A stretch of 64,000 bases of DNA from Ornithinibacillus massiliensis (GCF_018310345.1 NZ_JAGXBY010000001.1:434001-498000), one strand, 5' to 3'; counted from the stretch's first letter, positions 1 to 8,908 are shown. Made by a program: numbers and translations. The notes: a model not told the origin generated them from the sequence alone.

Positions 1-675
1 TTAAATGTGAAGGACGTCATGAAAACCCCTCGTATAGATATTGTCGCTGTACCGATTGATGCGACTTATGAAGAAGTACGGGATATTGTTATCGAAAATC
101 AGTTCACACGATACCCAGTGTATGATGGTGAAATAGATAATATTGTTGGTGTATTCCATTCGAAATATTTATTAACCTGGTCGATAGAGCCGGGGAATAC
201 GTTAGAATCCTATTGTGATATGAATCCAATGGTATTCTTTGAGTTCCATTCAATTGAAATGGTATTTCGCCAAATGACAAGAGAGAGAAAGCATCTAGCC
301 ATTGTATTGGATGAATATGGTGGAACAGAAGGTATCGTAACCCATGAAGATATTATCGAGGCGATGATAGGACTGGAAATTGAGGATGAGATGGACTTAG
401 AAAGTGAGAAGCTAATCGAGAAGCTTACTGATAAAGAGATTATATGTGATGGTAAAATAACGCTACATCGCTTAAACTCCATTTTCAATACGGATATTCC
501 TGAGGAAGAGGACGTATTATCCGGCTATTTACTGACAGAGTTCAATCAATTTCCTAAGCAAGGTGATATTTTAGAAAAAGATCAGCTTATTTTTAAAATA
601 TTAGAAGTAGATGGAAGGACATTAAAGCAAATCCAAATCGTAAAAAATGACTTCGTTGAGGTAGAGGAAGGGTAA
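1..675 (+). CDS. CNNM/CorC (hemolysin C) family protein, C-terminal part
   Basis: The reading frame is open from base 1 (Leu-Asn precede the first GTG at base 7), so this is the 3' part of a longer gene whose membrane half lies outside the window. The visible 224 residues begin at the typical junction VKDVMKTPRIDIVAV, continue through a CBS-domain pair (about residues 10-130, with DEYGGTEGIVTHEDI in the second CBS) and finish with a CorC_HlyC transporter-associated domain (about 140-220). Family members are membrane proteins linked to Mg2+/Co2+ efflux or ion homeostasis, where the CBS pair binds nucleotide. A terminator follows the stop codon. The family call is firm; the transported ion is not known. 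Confidence 0.9.
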   Translation, partial: LNVKDVMKTPRIDIVAVPIDATYEEVRDIVIENQFTRYPVYDGEIDNIVGVFHSKYLLTWSIEPGNTLESYCDMNPMVFFEFHSIEMVFRQMTRERKHLAIVLDEYGGTEGIVTHEDIIEAMIGLEIEDEMDLESEKLIEKLTDKEIICDGKITLHRLNSIFNTDIPEEEDVLSGYLLTEFNQFPKQGDILEKDQLIFKILEVDGRTLKQIQIVKNDFVEVEEG

Positions 676-753
676 TTCTCGTCCCTACTAATTGTGAATA
701 AGAAAGTAGAATAAGATGTGCCTTTATTCCATCTATTCTTGTAGTAAGATAAT

Positions 754-790
754 AAAGTTCCGAATCAACTCATGATTCGGGACTTTTCGT
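754..790 (+). terminator. Rho-independent terminator
   Basis: Arms AAAGTTCCGAATCA and TGATTCGGGACTTT pair over 14 bp (one G-U), followed by a short T-rich stretch. It ends the CorC-like gene. The 260 bases between that gene and the next small ORF hold nothing else I can support. Confidence 0.75.
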
Positions 791-935
791 TGTAATAGGC
801 GATAGGAACAAGTATCAATCTATTACGGAGAGTGCGGATAGTTAATTTATGTATTAGCAGTAAAGTGATTAGCCTATCATAAGCTATTACCAATTAGGGC
901 ATACTAAATAAAAAATAGGAAAAAGGAGAGTCGAT

Positions 936-1055
936 ATGGAAGACACATCCACATTTGTAGCCAAATTTAATGAACGGAAGCGAAAAGATGAATTAAACAG
1001 GAAAAGACAAGGCGGGGGTACTCGTTCCGACCGTTTACCTAGTAAACGTCATTAA
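936..1055 (+). CDS. Small basic hypothetical protein (39 aa)
   Basis: A 39-codon ORF starts at ATG with a good Shine-Dalgarno (AAAAGGAGAG at 921-930) five bases upstream, and is followed at once by a terminator. The product is very hydrophilic and basic in the middle (NERKRKDELNRKRQGGG) and ends in PSKRH. It has no membrane segment or signal peptide. I do not recognise a family. Its size, charge and single-gene layout resemble small uncharacterised Bacillus sporulation or nucleoid-associated proteins, but that is only an analogy. The ribosome binding site plus terminator make it likely to be real. Confidence 0.5.
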   Translation: MEDTSTFVAKFNERKRKDELNRKRQGGGTRSDRLPSKRH

Positions 1056-1070
1056 AATAACTAGAAACAT

Positions 1071-1118
1071 AAAAAAGAGCCGTGGATTGATAATTTTACT
1101 TACCGCCACGGCTCTTTT
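1071..1118. terminator. Bidirectional terminator
   Basis: AAAAGAGCCGTGG and CCACGGCTCTTTT form a 13-bp stem flanked by A-runs and T-runs. It serves both the small + strand ORF and the FMN reductase on the - strand. Confidence 0.85.
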
Positions 1119-1132
1119 AGTTAAATTAACAT

Positions 1133-1687
1133 TTAACGTAATGTTTTTAATGCACGGCTCCAAGCAATAACTTGGTCTAACATGCCATTAGCATTGTCTG
1201 CATGATAATCTGCTGGTTTGAATACAGAGAAGTTTTCAAAGTCAGAAAGTAGTGAGAATGTAACAGCTGTACGAACGTCAGCCACTTGAAGCTCACCTAA
1301 GATTAGACGTAGGTTTTCATGGGCACGAGTACCCCCAAGGCTACCATATCCAACAAATCCTGCAGCTTTATTGTTTACTTCAGGGTTTAAGTAATCAAGA
1401 GCGTTCTTTAATGCACCACCAACAGAATGGTTGTATTCAGGTGCAATAAATACGTAACCATCAAAAGAAGCCATTTTCTCAGACCAAGCTTTTGCAGCAG
1501 CTTGAGCTTCTTCTTTTTGTGCAGCTTTAGAGCCTAGGAAAGCTAGATCATAATCAGCTAGATCAACTAACTCATATTCTACACCTTCATCATTACGATT
1601 TTTAGCGAAGTCTAGTGTCCAGTCTGCAACTACTTGTCCGTTACGACCTTCACGAACACTACCAAGTACAATACCGATTTTTAACAT
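1133..1687 (-). CDS. NADPH-dependent FMN reductase family protein
   Basis: This 184-residue protein has the flavodoxin-like fold of the NADPH-dependent FMN reductase family. The FMN phosphate loop GSVREGR is at residues 9-15 and the family motif PEYN is at 83-86, followed by a glycine/alanine-rich helix that contacts the isoalloxazine ring. Relatives reduce FMN, quinones, azo dyes or chromate with NAD(P)H in the cytoplasm and often take part in defence against electrophiles. It is a single-gene unit with a ribosome binding site (GAGGAGGAAC) before ATG. A sigma-A-like promoter and a 25-bp dyad at the expected transcription start suggest repressor control. The substrate is not determinable. Confidence 0.88.
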   Translation of the reverse strand: MLKIGIVLGSVREGRNGQVVADWTLDFAKNRNDEGVEYELVDLADYDLAFLGSKAAQKEEAQAAAKAWSEKMASFDGYVFIAPEYNHSVGGALKNALDYLNPEVNNKAAGFVGYGSLGGTRAHENLRLILGELQVADVRTAVTFSLLSDFENFSVFKPADYHADNANGMLDQVIAWSRALKTLR

Positions 1688-1750
1688 AATTAGTTCCTCC
1701 TCTGAGTTGTGTTTATAGGTTGAATTAACGATAATAGAAAACTATTTATC

Positions 1751-1812
1751 TTTAATTCAATATATTTGAATTAAACATTAATAATCTTATCACGTCTATT
1801 TATCGATTGCAA
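1751..1812 (-). promoter_or_regulatory. Promoter and operator-like dyad of the FMN reductase
   Basis: On the - strand, TTGCAA (1807-1812) and TAAGAT (1784-1789) are separated by 17 bp, with TG one base before the -10. Immediately downstream, at the expected transcription start, lies a dyad with 10-bp arms TTTAATTCAA (1751-1760) and TTGAATTAAA (1766-1775) around a 5-bp spacer. Position and symmetry fit a MarR/TetR-type repressor operator. The regulator is not in this window. Confidence 0.55.
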
Positions 1813-1870
1813 CTATAAAGAATAATAATTTGATATTTAGTTACAAAAAGTAATTATAATTACAGTTAAA

Positions 1871-1909
1871 GAGGTTGGGGATAAAGTGTTTATACTATAT
1901 CCCAACCTC
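1871..1909 (-). terminator. Terminator of chemoreceptor gene
   Basis: GAGGTTGGGGATA (1871-1883) pairs with TATCCCAACCTC (1898-1909), with one bulged G, directly after the stop codon of the - strand chemoreceptor. A short T-rich tract follows on that strand. Confidence 0.75.
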
Positions 1910-1913
1910 TAAA

Positions 1914-3614
1914 TTAAATCTTAAATTTATTAATCGTCATTTGGGAGTCATCTGCAATATCGGAAAGATTAGCTATCGATTGATTGACTTGTTTCATCAG
2001 ATCCACTTGCTCTTCCGTTTTTGCGGATACCTCTTGGGAATTTACTGCTGCTGCTTCTGAAATCTCCGTAATATGGTTCATGGAATCAACTATTTCTTGA
2101 GCACCAATTGTCATTTGTTGTACAGCTTGGGATACATCCTGAATTTTTGTGCTAACGTCTTGAATGTAGCTGTTCATTTGCTCGAATGAATTTCCTACAT
2201 CTGTAACAACGCCTATACCAGTTTCCACTTCATTAGAAGCCATTTTCATCGTGTTAACGGCTGTACTCGTCTCTACTTGTATCGTATTAATTAATTGAGA
2301 GATCTGTAATGAAGAGTCGGCTGATTGCTCTGCTAATTTCTTCACTTCATTTGCAACAACTGCAAAACCTTGTCCATGTTCACCTGCTCTTGCTGCCTCT
2401 ATGGATGCATTTAAGGATAATAGATTTGTTTGCTCGGCAATATCAGTAATAACCTCGATAATGTGGTTTATTTCCTTGGAGCGCTCTCCTAGACCTTTAA
2501 TAACTTCAGACAATCCATTTACAGTATGCTTAATTTCATTCATTTGTTTAATGGCTACAGAGATAGACTCTTGCCCTCTAGTTGCATTTTCTGTAGCTTC
2601 TTGGGCAGTATTAGAAACATTATGTGCGCTTGTAGCGATTTGCTGTATACCACTAGACATTTCTTGGATGGTGCCGGATGTTTCTTCGATAGTCTGTACT
2701 TGTGTATCGACACCAGCTGATAATTCTTCCATTGTAGCTGCAATTTCTTCTGAAGCTTCATTTGTTTGTTCAACATGTCCTACCAGTGATTTAGCGGAAG
2801 TCGCAACATGTTTTGCACTAGTATTAAATTCCATAATCACTTGTCTTAGGTCGTCAGCCATTTGGTTCAATGTTTCAGCTAAAAGCCCAATCTCATCTTT
2901 ATTTTTCACCCGTAGCTTTTCAACGGTTAAATCACCTGCAGCTATCTGTTTAGCATATTCGATTAGTGAAGTGATCGGCTTTGTTTTTCTACCGATAATA
3001 AAAATCGTGAAAATGCACGCAATCAACAATGGAATAAGACCAAGTAAAATACTAGATTTTACAGAGTCTAACGTACGCTCCGAAACAATACTCGCATTGA
3101 AATCAATAGCATTCAAGGCAATAATTTCTTTATTCGGGTCATGGTCTTTAAAGATTGGTGCATAGCCAGTTAATCGTTTCATTCCTCCAGCTTGATAGAT
3201 TTCAGAATATGCTGGTTGCTTCGTGTCTAGTATGGTTTGTACTACTTGTTCATCTAGATAAAAGCTATCCCCAGCATGGAATCCTTGTTTCTCAAAATGT
3301 TTATCAGCGACTAAAATGGTTCCATCTAGTGAAATAATATATTGGTTTTCGAAAATATGTTTATGATCGACTGTCCAATTGATGGATTCTTGTAAATCGA
3401 TTTCCTTATTACTATTTCCATTCAGAATATCCTCCACATCATTCGTGTTAATGAGACCTGTGGTGATATTCGCACACCCTATTGCTTCAATTCCCGCAGC
3501 TTCATACGTATGTTGATAGGTTACCCAATAGTTTGATATAGAAGTAATAATAAGGGAAATCAAAAATACGCCAATAATAATTACTCCAAGTTGTCTCGTT
3601 ATCCCTTTTTTCAT
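1914..3614 (-). CDS. Methyl-accepting chemotaxis protein (Cache/HAMP type)
   Basis: A 566-residue chemoreceptor. It has an N-terminal membrane segment (about 9-30), an extracytoplasmic Cache-like sensor (about 35-190), a second membrane segment (about 192-212), a HAMP domain (about 213-265), and a long helical signalling domain. The signalling hairpin tip is unmistakable ([20 protein letters not shown], followed by [14 protein letters not shown]). Such proteins sense small ligands outside the cell and control CheA through CheW. There is no C-terminal CheR pentapeptide tether, as is usual in Bacillus. It is a single gene with its own terminator, and the neighbours are unrelated. The ligand is unknown. 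Confidence 0.93.
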   Translation of the reverse strand: MKKGITRQLGVIIIGVFLISLIITSISNYWVTYQHTYEAAGIEAIGCANITTGLINTNDVEDILNGNSNKEIDLQESINWTVDHKHIFENQYIISLDGTILVADKHFEKQGFHAGDSFYLDEQVVQTILDTKQPAYSEIYQAGGMKRLTGYAPIFKDHDPNKEIIALNAIDFNASIVSERTLDSVKSSILLGLIPLLIACIFTIFIIGRKTKPITSLIEYAKQIAAGDLTVEKLRVKNKDEIGLLAETLNQMADDLRQVIMEFNTSAKHVATSAKSLVGHVEQTNEASEEIAATMEELSAGVDTQVQTIEETSGTIQEMSSGIQQIATSAHNVSNTAQEATENATRGQESISVAIKQMNEIKHTVNGLSEVIKGLGERSKEINHIIEVITDIAEQTNLLSLNASIEAARAGEHGQGFAVVANEVKKLAEQSADSSLQISQLINTIQVETSTAVNTMKMASNEVETGIGVVTDVGNSFEQMNSYIQDVSTKIQDVSQAVQQMTIGAQEIVDSMNHITEISEAAAVNSQEVSAKTEEQVDLMKQVNQSIANLSDIADDSQMTINKFKI

Positions 3615-3733
3615 CTAATTACGCCCCCGGTTTAGTATGTCTCTGTCTCTATCTTTGTCTATGTCTATACCCTTACTTTTAATATCGACAGTGGTACTGT
3701 TAAATTTAGTAAATTGGCCAAAAAGGAACAAAA

Positions 3734-3775
3734 AAGCTACATATTAGACTTAGTGAAGTCTATAATATGTAGCTT
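3734..3775 (-). terminator. Terminator of dacC-like gene
   Basis: AAGCTACATATTA and TAATATGTAGCTT form a 13-bp stem extended by an inner GACT/AGTC. On the - strand it is followed by TTTTTGTT. It lies just after the D,D-carboxypeptidase stop codon. Confidence 0.85.
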
Positions 3776-3782
3776 GGTATTC

Positions 3783-5288
3783 CTATTCGTGATTTGCTAA
3801 TTCGGTTGCGATGGCATCCTCAATGGCTGTTATAGTACTGGAGGAACCTAAATAGTTATTTACCATAATCGAGAATATTAATTTCTGGCCGTCTTTCGCT
3901 GTGACATAGCCAGATAAACTAGACACTCCTGTTAAGGAACCTGTCTTTGCTTTGACATTGTTCGTTGCTGGTCCATCGGTCATCCGATAACGAAGTGTAC
4001 CACCAACGAATCGTTCTGAATTACCAGCAACCGGTAATGACCGTTCAAAGGATGTATACCAATCTTCCTCTTGCACTGCATAAAGTAATTGGGATAGCTC
4101 GTTTGCAGGGATTAAGTTTTTATGGGACATACCGGACCCATCACGTAAAAGGATAGTATCAGGGTTAAGGCCATATTGTATTAATACCTCTTCCATGACA
4201 GAAAGCCCTTTATCCCAACTACCTTCATTATGAACTACTTTACCCATTTCCTTCGTCAAGGTTTCACCATGGCCGTTATTACTTAGCTTCATAAAGGGAA
4301 TTAGTAAGTCTTCTAAAGTCATCGACTCTTTTGATGTAAGCAATGTAGCATCCTCTGGTGTTGTTCCAGTTGTCGTTTGAGCATTCCCGACGAACGAAAT
4401 CCCGTTCTCTTCTAATGCTTTCTTGAAAACATCGACTGCATAACCAGTAGGCTCCCAAACCGATACCCAGGACCTAGCCATGGATCCATCAATCGGAATG
4501 ACGCCATTAATGACAATGTTATTGGTTCCGTGTTCTCGTTCGATGGAGATAGCTCTACTATGATCTGAACTTACCGTTTTCGCATTGTTGATGATGTTGA
4601 CGTAGTCTGTATGGGGTGTTAGTTTTACGATGGGCTTTCCATCTACTTCTTCAGCAGGATAGACCTCTACAATTACGGTCGATGCATCATAATCTTCATT
4701 AGGAGATAATGTCAGGGCGGATATTTGTGCACCTGTATAGAAAGGTTCATCAGACCAGTTCAGATCTTGAGATAGTCTTACATCATCATACCAAGTGTCA
4801 TCTCCGATTAGGTTGCCCTTAATATTCTTGATTCCTTTCGCTTTTAAATCAGCAGCAAATTGATCTAAATCGTGTTTGAGTAAGGTAGGGTCCCCTTTTC
4901 CCTTTAAGTAAAGATTCCCTTGAAGTACGGCTCCTTTAATAGATCCGTCTGTTAATACTTCTGTTGTAAATCGATAATCTGGTCCAAGGGTTTCTAGTGC
5001 GGCAATGGTGGTAAGAATTTTCATATTAGATGCAGGGTGTAAGCGGTGATCTCCGTAGTAAGAAAATAATAGCTCTCCCGAATCTGCATTTCGAATGCTT
5101 ACCCCTGTTGTCGTTCCATCTAATGCTGGATTACTCAAAATCTGATTTAGTTTATCTGGTAAAGATACTTCTTCGGTAGTCTCATTATTAGCTGATGGTG
5201 TTTGATTTTGTATTACAAAGAGAGTACTTACCATGCATACTACTAAAAAACTTAGAAGTATTCGCTTACAAAGCTTTGTTTGATTCAT
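3783..5288 (-). CDS. dacC: D-alanyl-D-alanine carboxypeptidase/endopeptidase (PBP4a type, peptidase S13)
   Basis: This 501-residue exported class C penicillin-binding protein starts with a signal or anchor segment (about residues 8-26). It carries all three active-site motifs: SNMK (S87-K90), SNN (336-338) and KTG (448-450). The large insertion between the first two motifs is typical of S13 enzymes and B. subtilis PBP4a (DacC). These enzymes trim the terminal D-Ala of the peptidoglycan stem peptide and can open crosslinks outside the membrane. It is a single gene with ribosome binding site AGTGGGGAAATG and a strong terminator. In B. subtilis dacC is a late stationary-phase gene; I did not find a convincing matching promoter here. 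Confidence 0.9.
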   Translation of the reverse strand: MNQTKLCKRILLSFLVVCMVSTLFVIQNQTPSANNETTEEVSLPDKLNQILSNPALDGTTTGVSIRNADSGELLFSYYGDHRLHPASNMKILTTIAALETLGPDYRFTTEVLTDGSIKGAVLQGNLYLKGKGDPTLLKHDLDQFAADLKAKGIKNIKGNLIGDDTWYDDVRLSQDLNWSDEPFYTGAQISALTLSPNEDYDASTVIVEVYPAEEVDGKPIVKLTPHTDYVNIINNAKTVSSDHSRAISIEREHGTNNIVINGVIPIDGSMARSWVSVWEPTGYAVDVFKKALEENGISFVGNAQTTTGTTPEDATLLTSKESMTLEDLLIPFMKLSNNGHGETLTKEMGKVVHNEGSWDKGLSVMEEVLIQYGLNPDTILLRDGSGMSHKNLIPANELSQLLYAVQEEDWYTSFERSLPVAGNSERFVGGTLRYRMTDGPATNNVKAKTGSLTGVSSLSGYVTAKDGQKLIFSIMVNNYLGSSSTITAIEDAIATELANHE

Positions 5289-5407
5289 TTCCCCACTCCT
5301 TTGTTCATTTTTAAATATATATGAAATAATGGATAGGCTTATCCTAGGTCTAAAGTATACTTATAAGTATTTCCAAAGGAGGTGGAGGTTAACTATGCAT
5401 GATGAAT

Positions 5408-5881
5408 CTAGGAAATTTTATTGATTGCTACACAAATATCAACATTGGAATCATTTTGACCTTTCCAAACTTCCATATCATATCCTAATGGAATGAATCG
5501 ATTCTGCTGTAGCCAATTATTGTAGAGGAAATCATACGTTTTATAAACATCTGTTTTCGTACCTGTATGCTTACAATTAACATACATATTTTCTTCCATG
5601 GTGTAAAGCGTTGTATCATCTGGCGCCTCATCCATATGCTGAACCTCATACCCTATGATGAGGCGTTCCTTATTTAGAAAAGGATTAAACTGCTCCATCA
5701 AAGGATAAATATGAATGACGTATACATCATCACGTACTTTATTTGGTATTTTGTCGGAAATAGATTGAAGGCGTGAGACGGTATGTTGAATTGCTTTTCT
5801 TTCCTCTTCGTCGCTAAGTTGAGTTGGTAGGCAATATCCAATCAGTTGAAATGATTTTTTCTTAATTATTTTTGGCCCCAA
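5408..5881 (-). CDS. Stand-alone GyrI-like/effector-binding domain protein
   Basis: This 157-residue protein consists only of a GyrI-like (AraC effector-binding, SOUL/HBP-fold) domain with no DNA-binding part. The ending GYDMEVWKG followed by VDICVAI is the typical C-terminal strand pattern of this fold. The start is a TTG at 5881, preceded by GGAGGTG at a seven-base spacing. Stand-alone members can bind hydrophobic small molecules or hydrolyse cyclopropane-containing toxins, and others are of unknown role. It is a single gene. The acidic residue that binds cationic drugs in BmrR-like proteins cannot be assigned from the sequence alone. Confidence 0.72.
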   Translation of the reverse strand: MGPKIIKKKSFQLIGYCLPTQLSDEEERKAIQHTVSRLQSISDKIPNKVRDDVYVIHIYPLMEQFNPFLNKERLIIGYEVQHMDEAPDDTTLYTMEENMYVNCKHTGTKTDVYKTYDFLYNNWLQQNRFIPLGYDMEVWKGQNDSNVDICVAINKIS

Positions 5882-6021
5882 ATCGGTACACCTCCATATA
5901 TTTATCCACCATTCATATTCTGACGACCCTCTAAATATGCATAAAAAGCTCGTCCTATTTGGAATGATACGCTCTTTCGTGACATAGAAATGAATAAAAG
6001 TCTATGTTAGGGGGTTATAAG

Positions 6022-6426
6022 ATGGAAGAGGTACTAACGATTACGGAAGAGGATATGAAACGATATTATGATCTTAACCAGAAGAAAAAAGAGATTGAAA
6101 ACGAGATGAATGGCTTAAAGAAAAAGTTTCATGGCGTACTTGATGCATCCTATGGAAAACAAACAAAAGGTGAGATACAGCGAGGGAATTATAAATTGCA
6201 GCGTCAAATTAGAACGGCAACCAGTTATGACGATAATGGTACGATTGAGAAGTTAGAAGAGCTGAATTTACAAGAATTTATTATAGAAACAAAGGTACCT
6301 GATACGGATAAGCTTGACTCCGCGATTAAACTAGGGCTCGTCGAGGAAGCAGACTTTAAAGAACACAAGAAAACACGAATCACCCAAACAATTGTTGTTA
6401 AAGAGACGTTTTCAAGTGAACAATAA
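6022..6426 (+). CDS. Hypothetical protein with N-terminal coiled coil
   Basis: I chose the ATG at 6022, because AGGGGGTT (6009-6016) is a proper ribosome binding site for it but lies inside the longer reading frame that begins at 6004. The 134-residue product is soluble and charged. A helical/coiled-coil stretch (residues 8-40, rich in K and E) precedes an alpha/beta-like part with the phrase KVPDTDKLDSAIKLGLVEEA. The layout recalls phage host-nuclease-inhibitor (Gam-like) proteins, but the similarity is too weak to name it. It is a single gene followed by a strong terminator. Confidence 0.6.
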   Translation: MEEVLTITEEDMKRYYDLNQKKKEIENEMNGLKKKFHGVLDASYGKQTKGEIQRGNYKLQRQIRTATSYDDNGTIEKLEELNLQEFIIETKVPDTDKLDSAIKLGLVEEADFKEHKKTRITQTIVVKETFSSEQ

Positions 6427-6435
6427 TGACTTAAT

Positions 6436-6466
6436 AACTAGCTAGTAGAGATACTGGCTAGTTTTT
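6436..6466 (+). terminator. Rho-independent terminator
   Basis: ACTAGCTAGTA and TACTGGCTAGT pair over 11 bp around a GAGA loop and are followed by TTTTTATTT. Confidence 0.85.
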
Positions 6467-6613
6467 ATTTGCGTTCCGTTTGTTCAAAATTTGAAGCTGA
6501 ACCATGTATAGCACCGGGTTAAAATTTACGGAAAATTCATTTTTAGTTAGCAATTACTTAATCTTACTACTTTACACTTGAGGTGAAGTTACTCAATTGA
6601 TGGGAGTGAGACG

Positions 6614-6676
6614 ATGAAGTTACTTATCAAGGTATTTGTTTCTCTTTCTGCAATCTTAGTTTATATTACTTATTAA
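6614..6676 (+). CDS. Possible 20-residue hydrophobic peptide
   Basis: ATG at 6614 follows GGGAGTGAG with proper spacing and encodes a 20-residue peptide with two lysines (MKLLIK) and a hydrophobic run ending in VYITY. It ends 16 bases before the start of the PAP2 phosphatase. It could be a small membrane peptide or a leader peptide coupled to that gene. Length alone cannot prove that it is translated. Confidence 0.35.
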   Translation: MKLLIKVFVSLSAILVYITY

Positions 6677-6692
6677 TTCTGAAGGTGGGTTA

Positions 6693-7241
6693 TTGGTGGT
6701 GAAATACTTTTCCCAAATGTATGCATTAGATTGTAAATCATTTCATTATATCAATCAGTACTTCGATTATAAGCGTCTTAATACTATATTTCGTAAAATA
6801 ACCCATATGGGTGGTGCAACGTTCACAATTTTAACCGTATTGTTACTGATCTTATTTACATCAGGTGTTGAACAAATGACGGCTATTGCTAGTGCTTTAT
6901 CATTAACAATTAGTCACATTCCGGTTGCGCTTGTGAAAAAGCTGTGTCCACGTAAAAGGCCTTATTTAGTTCTTCAAAATAGTCGTGTGTTGGAAAATCC
7001 TTTAACAGACTGTTCATTTCCATCAGGCCATACAACAGCAATATTTTCTATTATAACTCCATTTATTCTACTGTTTCCGCTCTTTTCTATAGCTTTAATT
7101 CCAATAGCTTTTCTAGTAGCTATATCACGTGTATACCTTGGTTTACATTACCCTTCTGATGTCCTAGTAGGAAGTTTACTTGGCATAAGTTCCGGAGTGA
7201 TCTGTTTTAACTTGTTGGTAACGAGTATAACTACTTTATAG
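6693..7241 (+). CDS. PAP2-family membrane phosphatase
   Basis: A 182-residue integral membrane phosphatase of the PAP2/undecaprenyl-diphosphatase superfamily. All three active-site segments are present: a lysine-arginine motif (KKLCPRKRP), PSGHTTA with the catalytic histidine, and SRVYLGLHYPSD with the nucleophilic histidine. The start is TTG 6693 (GTG at 6696 or 6699 is possible) after GAAGGTGGG. Substrates in this family are phosphatidate, PG-phosphate or undecaprenyl diphosphate, hydrolysed on the outer face of the membrane. Only 18 bases separate it from the following glycosyltransferase, so the two are probably one operon acting on a lipid or lipid-linked sugar. The substrate is an inference. 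Confidence 0.9.
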   Translation: MVVKYFSQMYALDCKSFHYINQYFDYKRLNTIFRKITHMGGATFTILTVLLLILFTSGVEQMTAIASALSLTISHIPVALVKKLCPRKRPYLVLQNSRVLENPLTDCSFPSGHTTAIFSIITPFILLFPLFSIALIPIAFLVAISRVYLGLHYPSDVLVGSLLGISSGVICFNLLVTSITTL

Positions 7242-7259
7242 AAATGGGGAGGATAAAGC

Positions 7260-8402
7260 ATGAAAATCGCAATTTTTACGGATACTTTTGCACCAGATGT
7301 GAACGGTGTGGCAAAGACATTAAAACGGTTTACTGACTTTTTAAGTGACAAAGGGCTGGAATATAAGGTGTTTGCCCCCAAAAGTGCGAGTCAAAGTATG
7401 TATTCTAGTGATATTTATCGATTTAAAAGCCTCCCGCTTTTTCTTTATCCTGAATGTCGATTTGCGTTCCCGAATATGCTTCATGTGCGTGAAGAACTTA
7501 TCCAATTCAAACCCGATATTATTCATGTTGCCACACCTTTTAATGTTGGGTTATGTGGCTTACATTACGCCAAAAAGTTAAATATCCCTCTAGTGGGATC
7601 CTATCATACTGATTTTGATAAGTACCTGGAATATTACGATTTGCAGTTTTTAACGAAGGTTTTATGGCGTTATATGCGCTGGTTTCATCGACCAATGCGT
7701 AAAATTTATGTACCATCTGTTGATACGATGGAAAACCTAAAAAAACACGGCTTTATGAATTTAGATATTTGGGCAAGAGGCATTGATTGTTCTACATTTC
7801 ATCCTAATTTTGACCGGGAAGCTATGCGAAGGAAATATGGTATTAAAGAGAAGCATGTCCTTTTATATGTCGGTAGGATTGCACCAGAGAAGGATGTTAT
7901 GCTTCTTCCGGAAATATATAATTCATTACCTGAACGAGTAAGAGAGGATGTGCACTGGCTAGTAGTAGGTGATGGCCCGAACCAAGAGGAATTAAGAAAA
8001 AAGTCCCCTGAGAAGATGACGTTTACCGGATTTTTATCTGGTCAGGTGCTTGCTCATGTTTATGCTGCCAGTGATTTGTTTGTTTTTCCTTCACCAACTG
8101 AAACATTTGGTAATGTTGTGCTAGAAGCGATAGCTAGTGGGACGCCAGCAATTGTGGCTAATGCGGGTGGTGTTCGGACGATTGTCAAGCATCAGAGAAC
8201 AGGCATGTTATGTGAAGAAAAAGATATAGAGGGATTTGCTAAGGCTATTACAGAGCTGTTACTAGACAGGAAAAAAAGAAGAGAAATGGGTTTGAATGGC
8301 AGAGAGTATGCATTAACGCAAACGTGGGATAGTATATTTGAAGCACTATTAAAAGGTTATGAAGAAGCTATTGATGAAAAGCAATTGGCCGTTTTAGCGT
8401 AA
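7260..8402 (+). CDS. Glycosyltransferase family 4 protein (GT-B fold)
   Basis: This 380-residue cytoplasmic GT-B enzyme has an N-terminal acceptor domain with the motif FTDTFAPDVNGVAKT. Its C-terminal nucleotide-sugar domain contains VGRIAPEKD and the EX7E signature within PTETFGNVVLEAIASG. The family includes GDP-mannose- and UDP-glucose-dependent enzymes that glycosylate diacylglycerol or phosphatidylinositol. The ribosome binding site is GGGGAGG. Coupling to the PAP2 phosphatase suggests a glycolipid or lipid-carrier pathway: the phosphatase could make the dephosphorylated lipid that is then glycosylated. That pathway is inferred only from the neighbourhood. The sugar donor cannot be read from the sequence. 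Confidence 0.88.
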   Translation: MKIAIFTDTFAPDVNGVAKTLKRFTDFLSDKGLEYKVFAPKSASQSMYSSDIYRFKSLPLFLYPECRFAFPNMLHVREELIQFKPDIIHVATPFNVGLCGLHYAKKLNIPLVGSYHTDFDKYLEYYDLQFLTKVLWRYMRWFHRPMRKIYVPSVDTMENLKKHGFMNLDIWARGIDCSTFHPNFDREAMRRKYGIKEKHVLLYVGRIAPEKDVMLLPEIYNSLPERVREDVHWLVVGDGPNQEELRKKSPEKMTFTGFLSGQVLAHVYAASDLFVFPSPTETFGNVVLEAIASGTPAIVANAGGVRTIVKHQRTGMLCEEKDIEGFAKAITELLLDRKKRREMGLNGREYALTQTWDSIFEALLKGYEEAIDEKQLAVLA

Positions 8403-8472
8403 AAGAGTATATAGTAGTCATTAATGGTCGCTTAATTTAGTAGCAATGGAATTATTATCTATCATCATTTCG

Positions 8473-8508
8473 GACGAGCGGATTTCTATTTTGGGAATAG
8501 CGCTCGTC
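8473..8508 (+). terminator. Terminator-like hairpin
   Basis: GACGAGCG (8473-8480) and CGCTCGTC (8501-8508) are perfectly complementary, with a 20-base loop, then a T-rich TATTTATTATG. It probably ends the PAP2-glycosyltransferase operon. The rest of the roughly 300-base gap up to 8709 holds only the ribosome binding site of the next gene; I could not find a convincing sigma-G promoter there. Confidence 0.6.
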
Positions 8509-8709
8509 TATTTATTATGTGCTGATTCTTTCATGTAAATACGTGTTAACTCTGATATAGATCAAGAGAAAGTGGCTCCAAAGCTTTATATAATTTTTCG
8601 GTATATACGGAACTGGAAAAATGTATCAAATCAACCCAATAAATCCTCGAATAGTACATGTTTTAAACGTTAAAAATAAATGACAAAGGAGCTATAGGAG
8701 GAGAGGCAG

Positions 8710-8907
8710 TTGGATAATGAGCGAGCAGAAAAAATTATTCAATCTGATGTATTTGTAAATGTGAATTATCATGGCATTCCCGTTTATATTCAGGAAGTGA
8801 ATCATGATAAAGCGAAAGTTTTTCCACTTGATGCGCTTCATCATGAGCAAGAGGTTGATCTGGCGGGACTAAACGAATCTGGTCCTATTATACTGGAGGT
8901 GGATTAA
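8710..8907 (+). CDS. sspH: Small acid-soluble spore protein, H-type (first copy)
   Basis: This 65-residue protein begins at TTG 8710 after a strong AGGAGGAGAGG. It matches the SspH family pattern: an N-terminal RAEKIIQS helix, then a short beta-rich core (VNYHGIPVYIQEVNHDKAKVFPL) and an acidic end. H-type SASPs are minor spore-core proteins made in the forespore. It is followed one base after its stop by a second SspH-family gene, so the two are translated together. This copy is slightly longer than the usual 59 residues. Confidence 0.85.
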   Translation: MDNERAEKIIQSDVFVNVNYHGIPVYIQEVNHDKAKVFPLDALHHEQEVDLAGLNESGPIILEVD

Positions 8908-8908
8908 G

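Noticed and set aside
2401..3165. 254-codon open frame antisense to the first chemoreceptor
   Set aside because: Long antisense frames are common opposite coiled-coil chemoreceptor genes because of codon periodicity; it is low-complexity (Ser, Ile, Cys) and lacks a ribosome binding site.
6022..6426. Phage Gam-like nuclease inhibitor or prophage remnant
   Set aside because: Only general coiled-coil similarity; no phage genes, attachment sites or composition change nearby.
8590..8700. Sigma-G promoter for the sspH pair
   Set aside because: Candidate GTATA- and GAATA-like -35 elements exist, but none has a matching CATNNTA-type -10 at the right distance.
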